Assembly (NCBI GenBank): GCA_965153455.1
Contig: OZ234496.1
Location: 4,473,207-4,537,206, forward strand
Length of the DNA: 64,000 nucleotides
Direction of reading: 5' to 3'
DNA from: Sphagnum compactum
Taxonomy: Eukaryota; Bryophyta; Sphagnopsida; Sphagnales
Under the pieces are notes generated by a model. The model saw only the letters and a list, made by a program, of their open reading frames with translations, was not told the DNA's origin and did no database searches. Position numbers and translations under genes: made by a program. This document shows, piece after piece, positions 58,340 to 64,000 of this stretch (within the stretch, counting starts at the first letter, position 1; each line of letters begins with the position of its first letter).

Positions 58340-59035
58340 TTGGTTTCCCCATATCAACACAACCATACGAAACAAAAAGCTTAAAACATTGACATAACCA
58401 CAAGAAAAACAAAAGATATATTAGTTGTTGCTTTCACACATCAACACAAGCACAAAGGTCATGAAGCTTGTGATAATTGGCCCCACACATCAAAAGGACC
58501 CGAAAAAAGACTTGAAAAGTTTTAAACTTCTTGACCCCACACACCAACATAACCACAAAATATAACATGCATTAACAAAGCCCAAAATGCCAAAAAATTG
58601 GTGAGTTGTTGCCCCATGCATCAACATAGTTGGAAGAAGTCAAATCCTCATATTGTATTAATAGAACCGTAAGAAACCATAAAACCTTTTGGAAATCAAA
58701 CCCCCATGCATCATTGCGACAAAAGAAACCAAATAGTTTTCAAGTTGTTCCCCAACATCCATAAAATTAAACAAATTATCAAGGAACTTATGAAAATCAA
58801 GCTTCAAATCCCAAAGCATCAACAAGACAAGACTTTTGCTCCCATGCATCAACAAAACCACCAAAAAGGAAAGTCATATCCCCAAGCATCCGCAAAACCA
58901 AAACAAAAAGGAAACACAACTTTATAGTTGTTACCCCCCACACAACAATAGAAAATAGAACCCACAAAAAAGCCAAAGCATTTATAAGTTGCTCACCCCA
59001 CCCATCAACAAAACCACAAAGATGTTTAAGGTTAC
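58340..59035. repeat. Degenerate ~65-bp minisatellite (CCCCATGCATCAACAAAACC)
   Basis: About ten units built on CCCCA-GCATCAACA-AACCACAAAA followed by a TTTATAAGTTGTTG-like end. Open frames across it on both strands follow from its composition. Confidence 0.85.
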
Positions 59036-60950
59036 GCAACCCTTTTTAAAGACCCAATTGTCTTCTTGTTCACAAGTTATCATTGGAAGATTATAATGGA
59101 CAATCCTAAAATAAAAAGAATTTGATAATTTGCAAATATTGCAAAACATAAAGAAGTTCAAAAGAACTTTTGAATTGTTACTTGCTCATAGGATACCTTG
59201 ATAACATGGTTAGAATCAATCAAAATCAAACTCTTCTTAAAAAAGACCTTGTTTCGCAAGGAACTTATTCTGTTCCTCAATCAATTTGCGTTCATGGTTG
59301 AGAAAATGATATAGACTATTTTCCTTGGTTTCTTTACACCCAAAACATGCATCATTACGCCAATTTTCAATAACAAGGATGAAATTATCCAAGTTGTCAA
59401 TTTCAAACCTAGATTGTTGAAAATTGAAACACTAATTATATTCTTATACTACGAACCTATTATGTTAAGTATTTCATGAGTCAAAAATGACATATGTTGA
59501 AATCGCATTACATGTGTCATCTCCCATCCCAAGGGATCCTATAAAAATAATTTGTTCAAAGAAACAATCATTTTCAAATGTTGTTGGGTTTATTGTTGCC
59601 TTCACAAAGTTTAAATGTAAGTAAACTTACAATAATAGCAATTACACAACTTAAACATCAAACTTTACAACAATGTTAGTAGCAACTATATTGTGCACAT
59701 GTCCAACATGATGACCAACATATTAAGTGCATTGGCATCAATGTAGGAGCCAAAGAATATTATAGTTGACATTAATACATTGATCACTTGTGAGTTCATT
59801 TTCAATTTGAACTCCAACAATTTGGAATCAAAGCTCAAGCAAGTTGACAATTAAAATTTATTCAAAGCTTGAGCTTTAGTCATTTCAAATTTAATGAAAT
59901 GCACAAAATGAAAATAAATGCAAGTGCATTTGACAACAACTAAAATCCTTGACTTTGGTTTAATGTACATTGCCTAAATATTAGAAATAAAGTATTTGTA
60001 ATAGCTTGAGCAATAGCCCAAGTTTGGCACATTGGGATTCATGATGGCAAAACCAAATACTATTTTCATTCAAAAATCACTCATAATTTTTTAAATGTGA
60101 AATTTTAAAACTTTAAAAATTCAAAGAATGTTTCAAAATCATTTCAAAATTTTAGAGCTTCAAGAGTCTTTTACCACATATAAATGGGTTATAATGTACA
60201 TGATGTATTGAAAAACGTTATAGCTTAAAATATAATAAAACCAAAGAATGTGAAAATTTAATTTTTGGTGATGACTTAAAAATTTGATCATTTTTCAAAA
60301 TGAAACATTGAATCTGTAAAGAATTTGCACATTTTAAAAAATTCATATTTATTAACTAATGACTAACACGAAAAATGTGATGCATTGGGGAAAATTTAAA
60401 TATTTCTTTGAACAAGTTGCAAAAAAATTCATTTGCATGCAAAAATTACTTTTGGGGAAAAAAACTTGCAATCCTTTTCCAAAGTATTAATCCTTTTAGC
60501 TCTTAGTTACAAGTTTTCACCCACTTTTCGAACCACAAAAAAAATGTTGAAAAATCAAACTTCATGGGTCTTCCACCAACTCAAAGGCAATACAACATTT
60601 CTAGCTTCACTAACATATGATTAAATAGAAATAATTTATTCTTCATTAATTGTTGCAAAGTAGCCTCATTAAACATTGTCACTACCCCAATAATGGATTC
60701 ATTTTCATCATTAATCATTTTTGGTTTAATAGCAACATCAATGTTTAGATTTAGAAACTAAAAAACAATTACCAACAATCATGACATCAAACTCTTGTTG
60801 TCATATCCTACCACCATTTGTATAACTTTGGCTCTTTTAGCAATTTCTTTTTAAATACATAGGGATTTGAATTGTAAGTCCAACATCAAAGCAAACATGT
60901 TGTGGGCCTTGGCAACATTGTAGGTAGATGTTTAATGCTAGAAATGGTGC
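59036..60950. other. AT-rich intergenic sequence
   Basis: No gene or clear repeat is recognised in about 1.9 kb. Confidence 0.5.
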
Positions 60951-60954
60951 AAAG

Positions 60955-62240
60955 CCTAAAAGATTATTTTGCCATAGGTTTGGGCAACCTATGATTCACC
61001 TTGTGCTAAATTGGAATTTTATATATGGCTTAACACAAAAACTTTAAGTTACATGGGGGTTAGGACAATGTGGCTTGGGATGCAAGACATTGTGGTAGGG
61101 TGAAAGCACACTACACTATTCATAAAATGTTGTCACAAGGTAATTTTTGCAAGATTTTGAAACTTGTGATTGGCCATGTGATTAAATATAAATAATTAAG
61201 TTAATAAAAGACTCAACACTATAATGATATATATACTATAATCACATTGTATTTTTTTTTTGAATATTTTTTGAATTGTCATAACAAAATGGACTTTTTA
61301 AAAAATACCAAAAAAATGTAACAGTCCATAATCAAGGAATATGGATTTCATGCACCTTCATATAATGTTTTTTATTGAATAAAGGATTCAATGATAATAT
61401 TGTGTGATAACGTTGATATTAGAAAAGACTTTTTGAAAGGATTTTGAAAACCAAAATTTTCTATGTACTTTGAATTATTGTTTTTTTCCATTAAGTCTTT
61501 TCTTTAGTGGAAATAATAATTTAGAAGCTCATATTTCAAATTTAAGTTTTCCATAAAGTAAACTAGGGTTGGAATTTCTTTTATAATGAATTTCCAATGA
61601 TGACTTGCAAAATGACACGTGTGATTCAAGTTACCCTACCTTCACATTGCTTTTGTAGCATTAATTTAGACCATTATGAACTTCCATATATGCTTAAAAT
61701 TGTTACATCTTAGTGTGCTTTCACCCAACATGGGGCCTTGAAAAAAATGACCTTAGGCTACCTAGGGTTCCAAGGTGTATGTAATAGCTCGATTATAATT
61801 CCTTAGGTGGGGTCCACGGCAAAGACTTTAGGTTATCCAGGGCCCAAAGCTTAAAAAATAATATTCCCATAGGTCTAAGCCACCTATGGTGTAGCTTGTG
61901 ATGAACTGGAATTCTATAGATGGCTTAAGATAAAAACCTTAGGCTACATGGTGCCTAGGTCAAGGTGGCATGGGGTACAAAACATGGTGGCATGGGGCCT
62001 TGAACAAAATGACCTTATGCTATTTAAAGTTCCAAGATATAATAGTTCAATTATAATTATTTATATGAAGCCCAAGACAAAGACCTTAGATTACCTAGGG
62101 GCCCAAACAAGTCGCCCGAAGTTTAGGAAATGGTGACATGGCACCCATGCCATGATAGGGTTGGGGCATTAAATGTACTGGGTCTTAGGCATGGGTGTCA
62201 TGGGGGTGGGACAAAAATGGCCTTAGGGTACTTGGGGTTG
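60955..62240. repeat. Diverged ~250-bp repeat units (CCTTAGGCTACCTAGGG type)
   Basis: GGCTTAA-A-AAAAAC-TTA-G-TACATGG blocks at about 61028 and 61922, and GGGGCCTTGAA-AAAATGACCTTA blocks at about 61731 and 61996, show at least three related units, each with CATAGGT-T--GC-ACCTATG near one end. Confidence 0.7.
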
Positions 62241-63180
62241 GATGTGATGATCCCCCTTTGCCCCCAAATAAGATAGAAGGGGGTATGGACCAAGTGTGCC
62301 AATACTCGAAGCCAAAAAGCTTTCTTGTTGCATACTCCAAGCCATATTCAAATTTCATAACGTTACCATGCCTTCATGGATGACCATTGTGGATGTATTA
62401 TTCCATACATATATAAATATAGAATAAAATTATACATTCGTTCCCAATACTTGTTCCCATTGGCCCCAGGTTACCAAGGGCCCAGGACAAAACCATGCAG
62501 GGTGTAAGACATGACATTAACAAAATTTGCAAGATGTCTCGGCCCATGTCCAAGGGAGTCTTATGGAGTTCGCCCCCAGGCCGAAGCCAATATTCCCTGT
62601 CTTGGGACCCCAGGACAAAAAATATTCTACTCTAAACCTCATGCCCAAGCCCACTCCCTTCATGGCCTTTGTGAAATACAATCACATTGCCTTTTAAACA
62701 TGGTCACCCAGCCCAAGAATGTGTACCATCTTGCTTTCCACAAGAATAGGGGAATGAAAATGTGGAACTATTGCATATTACTATCAAGGGGTGTGTCACA
62801 CTGTGGCCTTGCTAAAAAAGTATCCTAAAGGCAAAAGAAGAATTATGGAGACTCGAATATTTCACCATGCAAAAAATATAAGCTTCAAAAAAACCCTTCA
62901 AGATATTATAACTCTATTATAACTAATCTCAAGTTTCAACACAAGCCAAAATTATCATCTGTCAACAATCCGCATATTAAAATAGACCTCTTACTACGTA
63001 AGGGCCAAAAATCCCTTAAGCTACTATATTCTATAATGAATCTAAACACAATATCCTTGCCTTGGTAGGCAATGCCAATTAACAGTAATGCATGTGTGCA
63101 CCAAACACAGATTGGTTATTATAGTGTTATAACTACCCATCATTAACCCATCATCAACTTAGGTTTTAAACCCTAAACCT
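62241..63180. other. Intergenic sequence
   Basis: No gene is recognised. A frame at 62511-62828 is Pro/Cys-rich with no motif. Telomere-like AAACCCTAAACC at 63168-63179 is too short to mean much. Confidence 0.45.
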
Positions 63181-63252
63181 AACAGGGCAAGATCCTGTCA
63201 AAAGTGACACACAATTGTGGATTTTCTTTGTAAGTTGTGATTTCACTGCTCT

Positions 63253-63839
63253 TCAGTGGTCTTTTGAGTCTACCATGGGTAACTTCCCAACGTCAAACAA
63301 GGTGTGTTGCAGGAACGTTTGTCCGTTTATCCTGGGTATTATAAACCAGTCCCGTAGAAAGCATACTAGTGACCAGTCTGATTGCATTAGCATGCCCACA
63401 TTATGCGCCTGCACCACAAGCGGATGCGTTCTTTCATGTCGTTCTGCCTGAAACTCAAGTAAGGCAGTGTTTATCCTCTGTCGAAGCTTTTCATCTTCGA
63501 CCATTTGATTGATATTTCCATCACTGTTTTGATCTGTCTTCAATACTTCAGTATTTGGGTTCAATGCTCCAGAAAGCTTTTGTGCTAGAACGATTGCATC
63601 TTCCAAGGCACAACACCCCCCTTGGCCAAGGTTTGGAGTTGATGGGTGGGAAGCATCACCAGCTAGTGTTACCCCATCAAATACTTGTGATGAGCTCTCA
63701 TGCGAATTTAAGCGATGTTTGATGGAGCTTTTGGTTATGTTCTCTATTGCCGTGTTTTCTATACATGGAGTCAGAAAAGACCATCCCTCCGCGTGTTTGA
63801 GGCTAACCTCCTTGGACAATTTTGGATCCTTGAATGGAC
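63253..63839 (-). CDS. FAD-dependent monooxygenase, last exon (gene continues past the window)
   Basis: Plant FAD-dependent monooxygenases of the PHBH fold hydroxylate small aromatic or related substrates using NAD(P)H and O2. This is the C-terminal part only. On the minus strand an acceptor CTGCAG|GTCC at 63840/63839 opens an exon of about 195 codons ending at a stop at 63253. It carries V-T-L-A-G-D-A-S-H-P-S-T-P-N, G-Q-G-G-C-C-A-L-E-D-A-I-V-L-A, the GD motif region contacting FAD. A less conserved acidic stretch follows, then a tail with E-R-H-E-R-T-H-P-L. The exon is open throughout. The Rossmann GxGxxG part should lie to the right of 64000. Broken relatives lie at 44 and 47 kb. Confidence 0.75.
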
Positions 63840-64000
63840 CTGCAGTTCAAACGAAATCTTAGAAGGACGACAAAAGGCATTGTCAACACAATAAAAGACC
63901 TTGAAGATGGGACATCAAAACAATGGCCAAAATAGGTTTTTGTTTGAAATTAACGAGAAACCTCCAAGCCCCTAATATTCAATAACACCATCTGGAATGA
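63840..64000 (-). other. Probable intron of the FAD monooxygenase gene
   Basis: AT-rich sequence upstream of the acceptor at 63840; no further exon is recognised before the window ends. Confidence 0.4.

Noticed and set aside
63160-63183. Telomere-like repeat
   Set aside because: Only about two AAACCCT-like units; too short to be meaningful.
1-64000. CRISPR arrays, operons or other prokaryotic systems
   Set aside because: The spliceosomal introns, plant gene families and transposons are eukaryotic, and none of the tandem arrays has the equal-length repeat and unique spacer pattern of CRISPR.
1-64000. LTR retrotransposons
   Set aside because: No gag, integrase or reverse transcriptase motifs and no paired long terminal repeats were seen; diverged remnants cannot be excluded by eye.

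Overview
The window looks like nuclear DNA of a land plant. It is AT-rich and repeat-rich, with a few less AT-rich, intron-containing genes set far apart. Introns are plant-like (GT..AG with T-rich 3' ends). The best-preserved enzyme is a plant type III polyketide synthase with the intron of the chalcone synthase family inside the conserved Cys codon. Its sequence (F-A-T-T-S, Y-Q-T-G-C, G-S-E-F-G-F) reads more like bryophyte, lycophyte or fern members than angiosperm ones. A non-seed plant is therefore a reasonable guess, but it is an inference; I cannot name a species.

Layout. 1-16.4 kb: mostly non-coding, with weak exon-like remnants (0.9-1.5 kb), a decayed Pif1-type helicase (6.1-7.7 kb), several minisatellites and a fold-back element. 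16.5-18.4 kb: a two-exon type III polyketide synthase. 19.1-21.0 kb: a non-autonomous hAT-type transposon with an 8-bp target duplication, carrying a gene-like GC-richer insert. 21.5-24.8 kb: a second, longer hAT element with a decayed transposase. 25-35 kb: almost pure AT-rich repeat arrays. 35.2-43.6 kb: two genes head to head from one short intergenic region, a Nudix-type organelle-targeted protein on the minus strand and a 15-exon multi-OB-fold protein on the plus strand. 44-50 kb: fragments of a FAD-dependent monooxygenase and several copies of a roughly 260-bp dispersed repeat. 52.2-54.4 kb: an F-box/kelch-like gene with a 173-bp tandem duplication whose edges are GT and AG, and a frameshift near its 3' end. 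55-63 kb: repeats and a 203-bp MITE. 63.25 kb to the right edge: the last exon of a FAD-dependent monooxygenase, continuing beyond the window on the minus strand.

How parts may work together. The Nudix/OB-fold pair has 353 bp between start codons, so the two genes may share a promoter. The OB-fold protein has three putative OB modules with a zinc-ribbon motif in the last, an RPA70-like plan that suggests single-stranded DNA binding. The polyketide synthase keeps the Cys-His-Asn triad but has changed pocket residues, so a product other than naringenin chalcone is likely. The rest is best explained by transposon activity and tandem repeat growth. All reading was done by eye; no alignment or database search was possible.
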